The notes beneath the pieces were generated by a model. It was not told the origin of the DNA, searched no databases, and saw only the letters and a list, made by a program, of their open reading frames with translations. Below are positions 7,731-16,495 of a stretch of 64,000 nt of DNA, one piece after another. The position numbers and the translations under genes are program-made. The DNA comes from Anaerolineaceae bacterium (GTDB lineage Bacteria > Chloroflexota > Anaerolineae > Aggregatilineales > Phototrophicaceae), in assembly GCA_020634135.1 (NCBI GenBank), contig JACKCG010000003.1:124001-188000 (forward strand). The letters run 5' to 3'. Within the stretch, counting starts at the first letter, position 1. Every line of letters begins with the position of its first letter.

Positions 7731-8354
7731 ATGCACATCAGCGACGCCTATACTCAATGGGCAGCGACCTACGACACCGACCACAACCTGACCCGCGACC
7801 TCGACGCAACGATGACCCGGCAGGCGTTAAGCGGGCAGCGTTACGGCGCGGCACTGGAACTCGGCTGCGGCACCGGGAAGAATACCGCGCTGCTGGCGAA
7901 CATCTCCGGGCGGGTGTATGCGTTGGACTTTTCCGAAGGGATGCTGGCGCAGGCGAAAGCGAAGATCAAGGCCGAGCATGTGCAGTTCACGCTGGCCGAC
8001 CTCACCCAGCCCTGGCCGTGTTCGACGGCGTGCGTCGAACTGGTCGTCTGTAACCTGGTGCTGGAACACATCCGCGATCTCGACTTCATTTTTGAGGAAG
8101 CGGGGCGCGTGCTGGCAGAAGGTGGGCAGTTTTATATCTCGGAACTGCACCCTTTCAAACAGTACCAGGGCAAAAAAGCCGTGTTCCAGCGGGGAGGGGC
8201 GCAAACCGAAATCCCTGCATTTGTGCATCACATCTCGGATTTTGTCGCCTCGGCACAGAAGGCCGGGTTTGCGCTGACGAAACTGGGCGAATGGTGGCAC
8301 GACGACGACCCGCCGGATACGCCCCGACTGGTGACGTTCCTGTTTACGAAATGA
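7731..8354 (+). CDS. Class I SAM-dependent methyltransferase
   Basis: 207 aa from ATG 7731, where homologous-looking sequence (ISDAYTQWAATYD) begins. SAM-binding motif I is ALELGCGTGKNT (about 41-52), followed by an acidic loop YALDFSEGMLAQA, motif IV CVELVVCNLVLEHI, and RVLAEGGQFYISELHP. This is the Methyltransf_11/25 pattern. The substrate is not evident. Its place in the menaquinone cluster makes a quinone step conceivable, but UbiE/MenG signature motifs are not seen. Confidence 0.85.
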   Translation: MHISDAYTQWAATYDTDHNLTRDLDATMTRQALSGQRYGAALELGCGTGKNTALLANISGRVYALDFSEGMLAQAKAKIKAEHVQFTLADLTQPWPCSTACVELVVCNLVLEHIRDLDFIFEEAGRVLAEGGQFYISELHPFKQYQGKKAVFQRGGAQTEIPAFVHHISDFVASAQKAGFALTKLGEWWHDDDPPDTPRLVTFLFTK

Positions 8355-8382
8355 CGCAGCATGAAACACAGATGAAGAGACA

Positions 8383-9297
8383 ATGACCATGCCTGATCGT
8401 TACGCCGTCACCGGAGCATTCGGATATTCCGGCCAATACATCGCCCGCCGTCTGCTGGATGCCGGGCACGAAGTTATCACGCTGACCAACTCGCTGCACA
8501 AGCCCAATCCCTTCGGTGACCGGGTCCAGGCTTACCCTTTCAATTGGGACAACCCGGTGGCGCTGGCTGAGTCGCTGCGCGGTGTGGATGTGCTCATCAA
8601 CACCTACTGGGTGCGCTTCAACCATGATAACTTCACGCATCGTGTGGCCGTTGAAAACACGCTGAAGCTTTTCCAGGCGGCAAACGAGGCAGGCGTGCGC
8701 CGGGTGGTGCATGTCAGCATCACGAACCCATCCGAGCACTCACCGCTGGAATATTTTTCCGGCAAAGCCCACCTCGAACGCGCCCTGACAGAGTCGGGAT
8801 TATCCTATGCCATCCTGCGGCCTACGGTGTTGTTTGGCAAAGAGGACATTCTCATCAATAATATCGCCTGGGCGCTGCGGCATTTGCCGGTGTTCGGCAT
8901 GTTTGGCGACGGGAGATACCGCTTGCAGCCAATATATGTGGATGACCTGGCGGCGCTGGCGTTGGAACAGGGCGCGAAGACCGAAAACACGGTTATTGAT
9001 GCGATTGGGCCGGAAACATTCACCTATAGGGAACTGGCACAGACCATCGGGACGATTATCGGAGAGCGCAGACCGGTACTCCCAATGCCACCGCGCCTGG
9101 CCTATTTCGCCGGAGGCATTATCGGGCGGGTGAATGGCGACGTGATGATTACATGGGAAGAAGTGCTGGGGCTGATGGCCGACCTCCTCTATGTGGACTC
9201 GCCGCCTGCCGGAGCAACGAAACTCACTGATTGGGCACAAAAACACGCAGACACGCTTGGCAAGCGCTATGCCAGTGAACTCGGACGGCGGCAATAA
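8383..9297 (+). CDS. NAD(P)-dependent atypical SDR / NmrA-like epimerase
   Basis: 304 aa. The Rossmann motif is YAVTGAFGYSGQYIARRLL (G-x2-G-x2-G type), followed by DVLINTYWVRF and VVHVSITN, with YFSGKAHLERAL carrying a YxxxK-like pair. The later part (SYAILRPTVLFG, YVDDLAALAL) matches complex-I-assembly/NmrA-like SDRs that work on quinone- or NAD-linked substrates. It ends with a conserved AYFAGGIIGRVNGDVMIT stretch. It probably belongs to one operon with the methyltransferase 28 nt upstream. The exact reaction is unknown. Confidence 0.82.
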   Translation: MTMPDRYAVTGAFGYSGQYIARRLLDAGHEVITLTNSLHKPNPFGDRVQAYPFNWDNPVALAESLRGVDVLINTYWVRFNHDNFTHRVAVENTLKLFQAANEAGVRRVVHVSITNPSEHSPLEYFSGKAHLERALTESGLSYAILRPTVLFGKEDILINNIAWALRHLPVFGMFGDGRYRLQPIYVDDLAALALEQGAKTENTVIDAIGPETFTYRELAQTIGTIIGERRPVLPMPPRLAYFAGGIIGRVNGDVMITWEEVLGLMADLLYVDSPPAGATKLTDWAQKHADTLGKRYASELGRRQ

Positions 9298-9324
9298 AGC
9301 GACTCCAGGAGCAAAGATCACTGT

Positions 9325-9615
9325 ATGTCATCCCATCCCATTACCATCATCGCGTTTTTTGTGCTTTTGTTCGTGCTCATCTGGGGCTATGAACGGCTGG
9401 CGCAGTGGTTTTTTCAGAAACGATTCGGCGTCACCGTGTATACCCGTCAACGGGGTGGCGACCACAGTACCTGGCATATCGTGGGCGCGAAAAACACGGG
9501 TCAGCACTTGTTGATTCATGTGCTGCATATTATTGGCGGTATCATCGCGCTGGGGATGGCCTTTGCCCTGACCTTTGGGGTGGATAAGCTGATTGTTCCA
9601 CTCCTCGGCAGCTAA
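9325..9615 (+). CDS. Small two-helix membrane protein
   Basis: 96 aa with membrane segments at about residues 7-25 and 66-90, and a soluble loop between them (FQKRFGVTVYTRQRGGD) of net positive charge. AGGAG is about 12 nt upstream of ATG 9325. It lies 27 nt after the SDR gene and 29 nt before the hydrolase gene. No family is recognised. Confidence 0.65.
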   Translation: MSSHPITIIAFFVLLFVLIWGYERLAQWFFQKRFGVTVYTRQRGGDHSTWHIVGAKNTGQHLLIHVLHIIGGIIALGMAFALTFGVDKLIVPLLGS

Positions 9616-9644
9616 CACGCAGGCGGAGTTATTGAGGGAGACAC

Positions 9645-10334
9645 ATGGATACCCAGACACAAATGGTAGAGTTTCGCGGCAACGGTGATAGGGTGCCCGG
9701 CTATCTGGCCCAGCCGGTTGGCGGCGGGACATTTCCAGCAGCGGTTGTGATTCAGGAATGGTGGGGGCTGAACGACCACATCAAGGATGTCGCCCGGCGG
9801 CTTTCGGCGGAAGGTTTTGTCACCCTCGCGCCCGATCTCTACCGGGGGCAGGTGGCCGCGGAACCGGATGAAGCCCGCAAGCTGGCAATGGAACTTGACC
9901 GGGATCGTGCTATCAAGGATATTCAAGGCGCGGTGGATTTCCTGGTTGAACTGTCCAATGTCGCGCCCAAACAGGCCGGGATTATCGGCTTCTGCATGGG
10001 CGGCGGGCTGGCGGCCTGGATGTCATCGGTTGGCAAGCGGGTCGGCGCGGTGGCGGTCTTCTATGGTGGACGTGCGGCCATGACTGACGACGAGGCACAG
10101 CGGGTATCGGCTGCTTTCCTGGGTATCTATGGTGAAAAAGATGGCAGCATTCCGCTGGATGTGATACACAGCAACGAACAAATGCTCAAAGCACACAATA
10201 AGCCGTGCGAATTCATCATTTACCCTGACGCGCCGCACGCTTTTTTCAACGATACGCGCCAGTCCTACCGCCCGGAAGCCGCCGCCGATGCCTGGAAACG
10301 GACGCTCAGTTGGTTCCGGCAGTATCTCCAGTGA
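9645..10334 (+). CDS. Dienelactone hydrolase family protein
   Basis: 229 aa alpha/beta hydrolase. The DLH-type catalytic set is visible: Glu38 in IQEWWGL, nucleophile Cys117 in GFCMGG, Asp166 in YGEKDGS and His198 in DAPHAFFND. The nucleophile is Cys rather than Ser, as in carboxymethylenebutenolidase. It may open dienelactones or act as a general carboxylesterase; no chlorocatechol genes are nearby, so the role is likely housekeeping. Confidence 0.92.
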   Translation: MDTQTQMVEFRGNGDRVPGYLAQPVGGGTFPAAVVIQEWWGLNDHIKDVARRLSAEGFVTLAPDLYRGQVAAEPDEARKLAMELDRDRAIKDIQGAVDFLVELSNVAPKQAGIIGFCMGGGLAAWMSSVGKRVGAVAVFYGGRAAMTDDEAQRVSAAFLGIYGEKDGSIPLDVIHSNEQMLKAHNKPCEFIIYPDAPHAFFNDTRQSYRPEAAADAWKRTLSWFRQYLQ

Positions 10335-10367
10335 GGCTGGAGGCGTTAGTCGAGGTCATGACTGAAC

Positions 10368-10988
10368 ATGGCACTGCAACCGTTTCAATTTAACAATCTA
10401 TGGGCCGCACTGGCGCTGTGGGCGCTGCTCTATTGCGCTGACTACTACCTGACGCTGCGGGGCGCAAGCCTGATGGCACAATACGGCAAAACGTACTTCG
10501 ATACGGGTGGCAGTTACGAGCTGAATCCGCTGTTTCAGAAAGACATTGACCGGCTGCGGCGTGTCAGCCCGCGTTTTATCCTGATCCTGGTGGGCGCGGG
10601 AGTATGGCTGGTTCTGGTATGGGGACTCACACAATACCTTCATATCCCCCAGGCGTTTGCCGCCGGAGCCGGGTTGCTGCTCCTGATGGAAGTGCCGGTG
10701 CTCACTTCGCATGTCCGTAATCTGGCGTTGTTCACGGCGCTCAGGACTCCCGGCGCGGTGGAAGGCCATATTGCCTACTCACGCTGGGTATCGCTCCGCA
10801 TGACTTCCTGGAGCTTTGCATTGTGGGGCGTGCTGTATGCTTTGTTCTTCGCACTGACCGGAAGCTGGCTGTTTTTCGGCGGCATTATCAGCATGTTCCT
10901 TCTGTATAACCGTTTCGTTCGTATGAGTATGTATTCCCGGCGACAACTTCAAGCGCCGCAGAACCAGGTAGAAGAAAGTGAAGTGTAA
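10368..10988 (+). CDS. Multi-pass membrane protein of unknown function
   Basis: 206 aa. Hydrophobic segments are at about residues 9-25, 70-90, 97-115, 147-167 and 168-182. The soluble parts carry ELNPLFQKDIDRLRRVSPRF near residue 50. The gene sits 6 nt upstream of mqnA and 34 nt after the hydrolase, so it is likely co-transcribed with mqnA. I do not recognise the family. Confidence 0.7.
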   Translation: MALQPFQFNNLWAALALWALLYCADYYLTLRGASLMAQYGKTYFDTGGSYELNPLFQKDIDRLRRVSPRFILILVGAGVWLVLVWGLTQYLHIPQAFAAGAGLLLLMEVPVLTSHVRNLALFTALRTPGAVEGHIAYSRWVSLRMTSWSFALWGVLYALFFALTGSWLFFGGIISMFLLYNRFVRMSMYSRRQLQAPQNQVEESEV

Positions 10989-10994
10989 GCAACA

Positions 10995-11855
10995 ATGACC
11001 CTCAATATCGGATTAATTGACTATCTTAACACCATGCCGTTCCACTATGATCTGGCTGAACGGTTGCAAAATGCGGATGTGCATTTCGAACGTGGCGTGC
11101 CATCCCAACTGAACCGGGCGCTGGCAGCGGGAACCATTGACCTCGCGCCGATTTCCGCCATAGAAGCCGCCCGCAACGCCGCCGATGTGGTGGTGCTGCC
11201 GGGATTGAGCATCGCCAGTCTGGGCGCGGTGAAAACCGTCCTGCTTTTCTCATGGGCGTCGGACATCAGTGACCTGGATGGGCAGTCTATCGCGCTGACC
11301 GATCATTCCGCGACCAGTGTCGCGCTGCTGAAAGTGCTGTGCCGGGATCGCTACCACATCCAGCCGGAATTTACCGTCACCAAGCAGCATTTACCGAGTA
11401 TGCTGGCCGACCACCAGGGCGCGCTGGTCATCGGGGATGATGCCCTGGTCGAGAGCGTGCGCCACCGGGCACTGAGCAGTCCCAGCGGGTGGGATTTGCC
11501 GTATATCTATGATCTGGGCGACGAATGGCTGAAAATGACCGGGTTGCCATTCACCTTCGCGGTGTGGGCGGCGCGGCGAGACAAGGCCGAGGCGCTGGCA
11601 CAGGCGGGCGTGTTCGATGCGCTCTACGCCTCCACCGAAACCGGTCTGACCGATACGGCGCGGGAGAACCTCGCAAAAGCGTATGCGGCGCGGTTGGGGC
11701 TGCCCGCCGGGGCGTGCCGCCGCTACCTGCGTGACCTGCGTTATCACCTGATGGATGATGACCTGGCCGGGCTGCGGCTGTTCCTGGAACTGGCGCTGGA
11801 TGATTTTTCCTGGGATTCGCTGACATTCTGGGGCGAGCGTGAGGTCGCGCATTAA
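10995..11855 (+). CDS. mqnA: Chorismate dehydratase MqnA
   Basis: First enzyme of the futalosine menaquinone pathway: removes water from chorismate to give 3-[(1-carboxyvinyl)oxy]benzoate. 286 aa. The family opening IGLIDYLNTMPFHYDL is followed by GVPSQLNRALAAGTIDLAPISAIEAAR and the substrate-binding region LTDHSATSVALLKVLC. ALVIGDDAL and TGLPFTFAVWAAR are also typical. The start follows the preceding gene by 6 nt. With mqnE upstream and mqnC downstream it confirms the pathway. Confidence 0.94.
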   Translation: MTLNIGLIDYLNTMPFHYDLAERLQNADVHFERGVPSQLNRALAAGTIDLAPISAIEAARNAADVVVLPGLSIASLGAVKTVLLFSWASDISDLDGQSIALTDHSATSVALLKVLCRDRYHIQPEFTVTKQHLPSMLADHQGALVIGDDALVESVRHRALSSPSGWDLPYIYDLGDEWLKMTGLPFTFAVWAARRDKAEALAQAGVFDALYASTETGLTDTARENLAKAYAARLGLPAGACRRYLRDLRYHLMDDDLAGLRLFLELALDDFSWDSLTFWGEREVAH

Positions 11856-11904
11856 ATGGCGGCGTTCATCACTGGCATTGACGGAGTTACGGAGAAACCT
11901 TAGC

Positions 11905-12363
11905 ATGAGTGAACATGGGATCGGCAGCCAGGTGGTGACGCAGATTGCCATCGTTGTACATGATATTGAACAGTCCATAGACCACGTTAGCCGCGCCTTT
12001 GGCATGGCAAAACCAGAAATCATCATCACCGACACGGTGGAGAAGGCCCGCACCAACTACCGGGGTACGAGTTCCCCAGCGCAGGCGAAACTGGCGTTTT
12101 TCCACCTGGGGCAGGTTGACCTGGAGTTAATCGAACCCATCGGCGGGCCGAGTATCTGGCAAGAGCATCTGGACACGAAGGGCGAAGGGGTGCATCATAT
12201 CGCTTTCGCAGTGCCGGATACTGCCGCCGCTGTCGCCGCGCTCAAAGAGCAGGGTATGGCTGATGTCCAGCACGGCTACTTTGAGGGTGGCATGTACACT
12301 TATGTAGACACCGCGCCGCAGTTGGGGGTGATGCTCGAACTGCTGGAGTTTTTCGGGAAGTAG
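11905..12363 (+). CDS. VOC (glyoxalase/methylmalonyl-CoA epimerase-like) protein
   Basis: 152 aa from ATG 11905, with GGAG about 10 nt upstream. A paired beta-alpha-beta-beta-beta fold can be read: QIAIVVHDIEQSIDHVSRAFG at the start, VDLELIEPIGGPSIWQEHL, then EGVHHIAFAVPD and GVMLELLEFF at the end. His in EGVHHIAF and Glu in LELLEFF are the expected metal ligands. The match is closest to methylmalonyl-CoA epimerases, but no mutase gene is adjacent. It lies between mqnA and mqnC. Confidence 0.8.
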   Translation: MSEHGIGSQVVTQIAIVVHDIEQSIDHVSRAFGMAKPEIIITDTVEKARTNYRGTSSPAQAKLAFFHLGQVDLELIEPIGGPSIWQEHLDTKGEGVHHIAFAVPDTAAAVAALKEQGMADVQHGYFEGGMYTYVDTAPQLGVMLELLEFFGK

Positions 12364-12403
12364 CCGATTGAATTGAGACGGAGTAACGGGAGACCATAAA
12401 CCG

Positions 12404-13633
12404 ATGACCGAACCACAGATTCAGGCGCAGATTGACCAGATTCTCGCCAGCGTGCATGATGGGAAACGCATCAGCTATGAGGAAGGCCTGCTGCTCTACC
12501 AGCACGCCGAACTGCTCGACCTGGCCGACGCCGCTAACGCCCGGCGGCAGCAGCTTGTCCCCGGCGATCAGGTGACGTACCTGATTGACCGCAACATCAA
12601 CTACACCAATGTCTGCGTCACCGACTGCCAGTTCTGCAACTTCTACGCCCTGCCGGGAGACACCGAAAAGGGCTATGTGAATACCAAGCTCATCCTGGGC
12701 GGGAAGATCAAAGAGGCGCTCGACCTGGGCGCGACCCGCATCCTGATGCAGGGCGGCCATAACCCCGATTTACCGTATGAGTATTACATCGAACTGGTGG
12801 ACTGGATTCACAAGACCTTCCCGGCGATTGAGATCAACGCCTTCTCGCCCAGCGAAATCCAGTATATGGGCATCATCAGTGGCAAGAGCTGGCATGAAAT
12901 CCTGAGCGACCTCAAGGCCGCCGGGCTGATGGGACTGCCGGGTGGCGGCGGCGAAATCCTGGACGATGAAATTCGCAAGCGCGTCAGCCCGAAGAAGATC
13001 ATGACGGACGACTGGTTCGGGGTGATGAAAGTCGCCCATGAACTGGGACTGACAACGACCAATACGATGGTGATTGGCTTCCGCGAGGAACTGCGTCACC
13101 GCCTGAACCACCTCCAGCGGCTGCGCAACGAGCAGGACGACAGCCTGAAGCGCTTCAATAACGGCTTCAATGCCTTCATTAGCTGGACGGTGCAGATCGA
13201 GAACACGCCGCTGGCCCGCAGCCGCTTCGCCGATGAATACGGCGGCACCAGCACCGAATACCTGCGGCACACCGCGATTGCCCGCATTTTCCTGGATAAC
13301 ATCCCGCACATTTCCGCCAGTTGGCCGACGCAGGGCGCGAAGGTCGGGCAGATGGCGCTTCACTTTGGCTGTGACGACTTCGGCAGCACGATGATCGAGG
13401 AAAACGTCGTATCGTCCGCCGGGGCGATCACCAAAGTCAGCCCGATGATGGAAGTCCATGAAATCCAGCGGCAGATTCGCATGGCGGGCTTCGTCCCGGC
13501 ACAGCGCAACACCAAGTATGAGACGCTTCAGGTCTTCGACGGACCGGATGCCAGCGACACCCTGGAAACACTGGATGATGTCGCCAACGCCGCCGCCAAA
13601 AACACCTGGGCGCCCATGACGGTGATTGACTAA
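12404..13633 (+). CDS. mqnC: Cyclic dehypoxanthinyl futalosine synthase MqnC (radical SAM)
   Basis: Radical SAM enzyme that cyclises dehypoxanthine futalosine in menaquinone synthesis. 409 aa. The cluster motif is Cys71, Cys75 and Cys78 in NYTNVCVTDCQFCNFY. GATRILMQGGHNPDLPYEYY, INAFSPSEIQYM and GLMGLPGGGGEIL are family-specific. About 30 residues past the normal end (DGPDASDTLETL...) form an extra tail. A GGGAG site lies about 11 nt before ATG 12404. mqnB and mqnD are not in the window. Confidence 0.94.
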   Translation: MTEPQIQAQIDQILASVHDGKRISYEEGLLLYQHAELLDLADAANARRQQLVPGDQVTYLIDRNINYTNVCVTDCQFCNFYALPGDTEKGYVNTKLILGGKIKEALDLGATRILMQGGHNPDLPYEYYIELVDWIHKTFPAIEINAFSPSEIQYMGIISGKSWHEILSDLKAAGLMGLPGGGGEILDDEIRKRVSPKKIMTDDWFGVMKVAHELGLTTTNTMVIGFREELRHRLNHLQRLRNEQDDSLKRFNNGFNAFISWTVQIENTPLARSRFADEYGGTSTEYLRHTAIARIFLDNIPHISASWPTQGAKVGQMALHFGCDDFGSTMIEENVVSSAGAITKVSPMMEVHEIQRQIRMAGFVPAQRNTKYETLQVFDGPDASDTLETLDDVANAAAKNTWAPMTVID

Positions 13634-13657
13634 GGCAGCGAGTCCTGAGAAAAACCG

Positions 13658-13684
13658 GTAGGGACTGGGCTTGCCCTGTCCGCG
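13658..13684. repeat. GTAGGGAC-type palindromic element, copy 1
   Basis: A 27-nt element that begins GTAGGGAC, ends GTCCGCG and has a GGGCTTGCCC centre. A second 27-nt copy with the same ends is at 58931-58957 inside the carboxylase gene. Here it lies just behind mqnC. Confidence 0.65.
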
Positions 13685-13707
13685 AATAGACACAATCTCA
13701 AAAAAAC

Positions 13708-13740
13708 AACAGCGCCAGGCCGCCCCCGGCGCTGTTTTTT
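13708..13740 (+). terminator. Intrinsic terminator after mqnC
   Basis: AACAGCGCC (13708-13716) pairs with GGCGCTGTT (13728-13736) over an 11-nt loop, and T continues to 13740. It closes the mqn cluster. Confidence 0.8.
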
Positions 13741-13807
13741 GTCGCGCCCTACTCCCGGCGGAGCATTGGCCCCAGCTTGCGTCCGCCGTTTTTGCGTCGC
13801 ATCCTAT

Positions 13808-14083
13808 TTAGCGAGTTGGAGGCTTTTTTGCGATTTCAAGTTCCATCGTCAACCGCCCGACTATGCGCTCCAATTCGGCAGTACATGCCTGCTCATCGCT
13901 GTCTGCACCATGCTTCTCGAAAACCTGCGGAGCGGCCACCAGAAACTACCGCTTCCGGTTCCCAATCATCTACCCGGTGAGCTGATGTTCACAGCACAGC
14001 TCTGTCAGGCTCTCCTCGCCCGACAGCAGATGCAACACCACCTGACTTTTGAATTCTGCGCTAAACTCGCGTCTCTTGCTCAT
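13808..14083 (-). pseudogene. IS3-family transposase OrfA fossil
   Basis: Reading the minus strand from ATG 14083 gives MSKRREFSAEFKSQVVLHLL, then GEESLTELCCEHQLTG, a stop, MIGNRKR, a stop, FLVAAPQVFEKHGAD and ELERIVGRLTMELEIAKK. This is a complete ~91-codon IS3-type OrfA (helix-turn-helix part) with two in-frame TAG codons. At both points the usual residue is Gln, so C-to-T change of CAG explains them. No OrfB follows: the IS is cut at its 3' side. Confidence 0.82.
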
Positions 14084-14157
14084 CTGACCTCGCCCTTTCA
14101 TGGACTACACTACTGCGTTTAGTACCGTATCCAATCTTAGGGGATCAGTACAGGTCA
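13808..14157 (-). mobile_element. Remnant of an IS3-family insertion sequence
   Basis: On the minus strand the segment opens at about 14157 with TGACCTGTACTGATCCCC, which looks like an IS3-family terminal repeat, about 75 nt before the OrfA fossil. Only the left end and the broken orfA remain. It sits between the mqnC terminator and the end of the WD40 gene. Confidence 0.65.
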
Positions 14158-14176
14158 CTCCAATTCTCTGCATTGG

Positions 14177-16402
14177 TCATTCATTCTCCGTAATTATGTA
14201 GATAAATATAACGCCGCTGTCCAGCACGATCACACGCCGGTTGTCCGGTGACCAGATCACCTGGGCATTGTTGGCCGGATTGTAGGTGTGGACGTAGAAA
14301 TGCCGGTTAAAGGTGTGCAGCGTCGCGCCGGTCTGCGGATCAATTACCCGGATCAGTCCATCGCGTCCGTAAGTGGCGATCAGGGTACTATCCGGTGACC
14401 AGACGACATCACTTATTGCGGTCAGGTGCGCTGTTGGCGTCTGGGTCTGCACATCCCAAATTATCCCGTTGTCGAGGTCGTCGAAACCGATAAGCAGCCG
14501 GGCGTTGGGGCTGAAAATCGCCTTTCTGACCCGACCGGTCAAACCAGTCAGCACCGGCGCAGGTTGCCCTTCTCCTGCAACCCCTTCGCCCCCTAATGTG
14601 ATGTCATGAACCGGAGGTGGCGGAACTCCACCATCACCATATTGTCCCCATTTTGCCCAAATCAAACGATTATCCGGCGTCCACTCCCAGATACTGGCGT
14701 AATTGTGCGGCGTATCCCCGATGACAAGCGTACCGGCGCTTACATCCACCAGATCAACCCCGCCACCATTCCCACTGCTTGAAAAGGAATAATCGAGCAG
14801 ATCACCGCGTGGACTCCAGGCCAGCGAGTTGATTTGCCGGGTGTAATCAATAAAGGGCGCTAACCGGATGGCATAGGTATCAATCACTCGTATCAGATCA
14901 GGCGCATCTACCCGCCAGAGGCGCAGATAGTGATGCCGTTCGGCACTGGCAAGCGTCCGCCCATCGGGACTCCAGGCAAAAGCAATAGGAATGTAGACAT
15001 GAGGAATAACCACCGCGCTCTCGTCAACAGCATCGGCGGCCAAGCGGGAATCCCAGATATAGACATTGTTGTTTTTACTCTGCCACCAATCGCCCCCGGC
15101 AGCGGCCAGCAGCGTTCCGCCAGGCTGCCACGCCAACCGTGTAACCGGCTGCCCGCTGTTCAAACGAACGAGTAACTGTCCGGTTTCAGTATCCCACAAA
15201 CGCGCCCCATAGACTGTATCAGCAGCGGCGATGACTTCCCCATCGTCGCGCCAGGCGGCAGCCGTACCGATGTCGGCATGAACGCGGCTGGCAGGGGAAA
15301 TGAAGGGGTTGGACGTAGTAGGATCCGTCACGAAAATCCGATTCGCAAAATCCACCGTGAGGAACGTTTGACTATCAGGACTCCATTTGATCTCTTTAAT
15401 ATCGTAATCATACTCAAAGGCATTGACGATCTCACCGGTTGTCCCATCAGCAACGATGACCCAGGGATGCGTGTTTATATCCACCGTCCCGGTACCCACA
15501 GCGACCAATTGCCCATCAGGACTCCAGGCGACCTCTATAGGTTGCTGATCTTTGGTGCTGATATACGCCAGTGTTTCGCGGGTATCCGCGTCCTTGATAC
15601 CCGCTGCACTAGCCCACGTTTCAACCAGTTTCGAGCCATCAGGACTATAGACATTGAAATAGCCAAGATCGAAGAAATCGGTGTGTTCTCCGCTGGAAAT
15701 ATTCCAAAGAACGCCGCTGGAATATTCATCGAAAATACTTTGCAAAAGCTGAGTTTCATTGCGCCACGTGATTTTAGAACCATATTGCCCGACGTATTCC
15801 GGCGTTCCTGCAAAAACCAACTCGCCAGCAGTATTCCAAACGTGTATCGTGCCACTTGCGGAATCAACAGCGGCCAGATGGCTTCCGCCGGGACTCCAGG
15901 TGATCTGGTCAGCACCTTCTAAACGCAGTTCCAGTAATTTGACCTGTTGATCCGTGTCCCAAGTGATAATTCGCCCGGTGCGATCCAGTGTCGCCAGTTG
16001 GCTGCCATCCGGCCTCCATGCCAGGGCGCGGACATAGACATCATGGCCGGGCAGGGTTGCCACCTGCTCAAACGTCGTCGTATCCCAAAAAATCGCCCGG
16101 TTGTTATCATCCACACCGGCCAGCAGCGGGCGAGTCGGGTTGAAGCGTGCCAGACGCACGTCCTCAAAGTGCGAGAAATCCGACATGCTGGTCCCACCGA
16201 ATGAATACAGCCACGCCCCGCGCACGGTATCCACCAGAATCAGCGTGCCATCGGGATTCCATTCGGCATGAAGAACCGCGCCGCGTCCAATCCGCAGCGT
16301 TTCCTGAAAAAGATCGTTGTCGGAGGATTGCGCCGCGAGAGGCAACCCGAATCCGGCCAAAAGAACACCAAAGAGCAGCAGTAGTATAGGTTTCATCGTC
16401 AT
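14177..16402 (-). CDS. Secreted WD40 beta-propeller protein
   Basis: 741 aa. A signal peptide (ILLLLFGVLLAGFGLPLAAQ) is followed by many repeats of about 40-45 residues with the WD40 core, for example VAWSPDGQLVAVGTG, IKWSPDSQTFLTVDF, DVVWSPDSTLIATYG and RDGLIRVIDPQTGATL. About 14 blades can be counted roughly, enough for two seven-bladed propellers. There is no enzymatic domain. It is probably an exported or surface scaffold. The VWA gene lies upstream on the same strand with a 93-nt gap. Confidence 0.85.
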   Translation of the reverse strand: MTMKPILLLLFGVLLAGFGLPLAAQSSDNDLFQETLRIGRGAVLHAEWNPDGTLILVDTVRGAWLYSFGGTSMSDFSHFEDVRLARFNPTRPLLAGVDDNNRAIFWDTTTFEQVATLPGHDVYVRALAWRPDGSQLATLDRTGRIITWDTDQQVKLLELRLEGADQITWSPGGSHLAAVDSASGTIHVWNTAGELVFAGTPEYVGQYGSKITWRNETQLLQSIFDEYSSGVLWNISSGEHTDFFDLGYFNVYSPDGSKLVETWASAAGIKDADTRETLAYISTKDQQPIEVAWSPDGQLVAVGTGTVDINTHPWVIVADGTTGEIVNAFEYDYDIKEIKWSPDSQTFLTVDFANRIFVTDPTTSNPFISPASRVHADIGTAAAWRDDGEVIAAADTVYGARLWDTETGQLLVRLNSGQPVTRLAWQPGGTLLAAAGGDWWQSKNNNVYIWDSRLAADAVDESAVVIPHVYIPIAFAWSPDGRTLASAERHHYLRLWRVDAPDLIRVIDTYAIRLAPFIDYTRQINSLAWSPRGDLLDYSFSSSGNGGGVDLVDVSAGTLVIGDTPHNYASIWEWTPDNRLIWAKWGQYGDGGVPPPPVHDITLGGEGVAGEGQPAPVLTGLTGRVRKAIFSPNARLLIGFDDLDNGIIWDVQTQTPTAHLTAISDVVWSPDSTLIATYGRDGLIRVIDPQTGATLHTFNRHFYVHTYNPANNAQVIWSPDNRRVIVLDSGVIFIYIITENE

Positions 16403-16495
16403 TTTCCGTCCGGTATGCCTCTATGATGGCATGGATGGTTGCTATCAGCATGACGGAAACACTACGCTTAGATGACTGTATCGTAAAGGGGTGGA

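Noticed and set aside
13739..14122. 127-codon plus-strand frame in the gap after mqnC
   Set aside because: It is the shadow of the IS3 OrfA fossil on the opposite strand.
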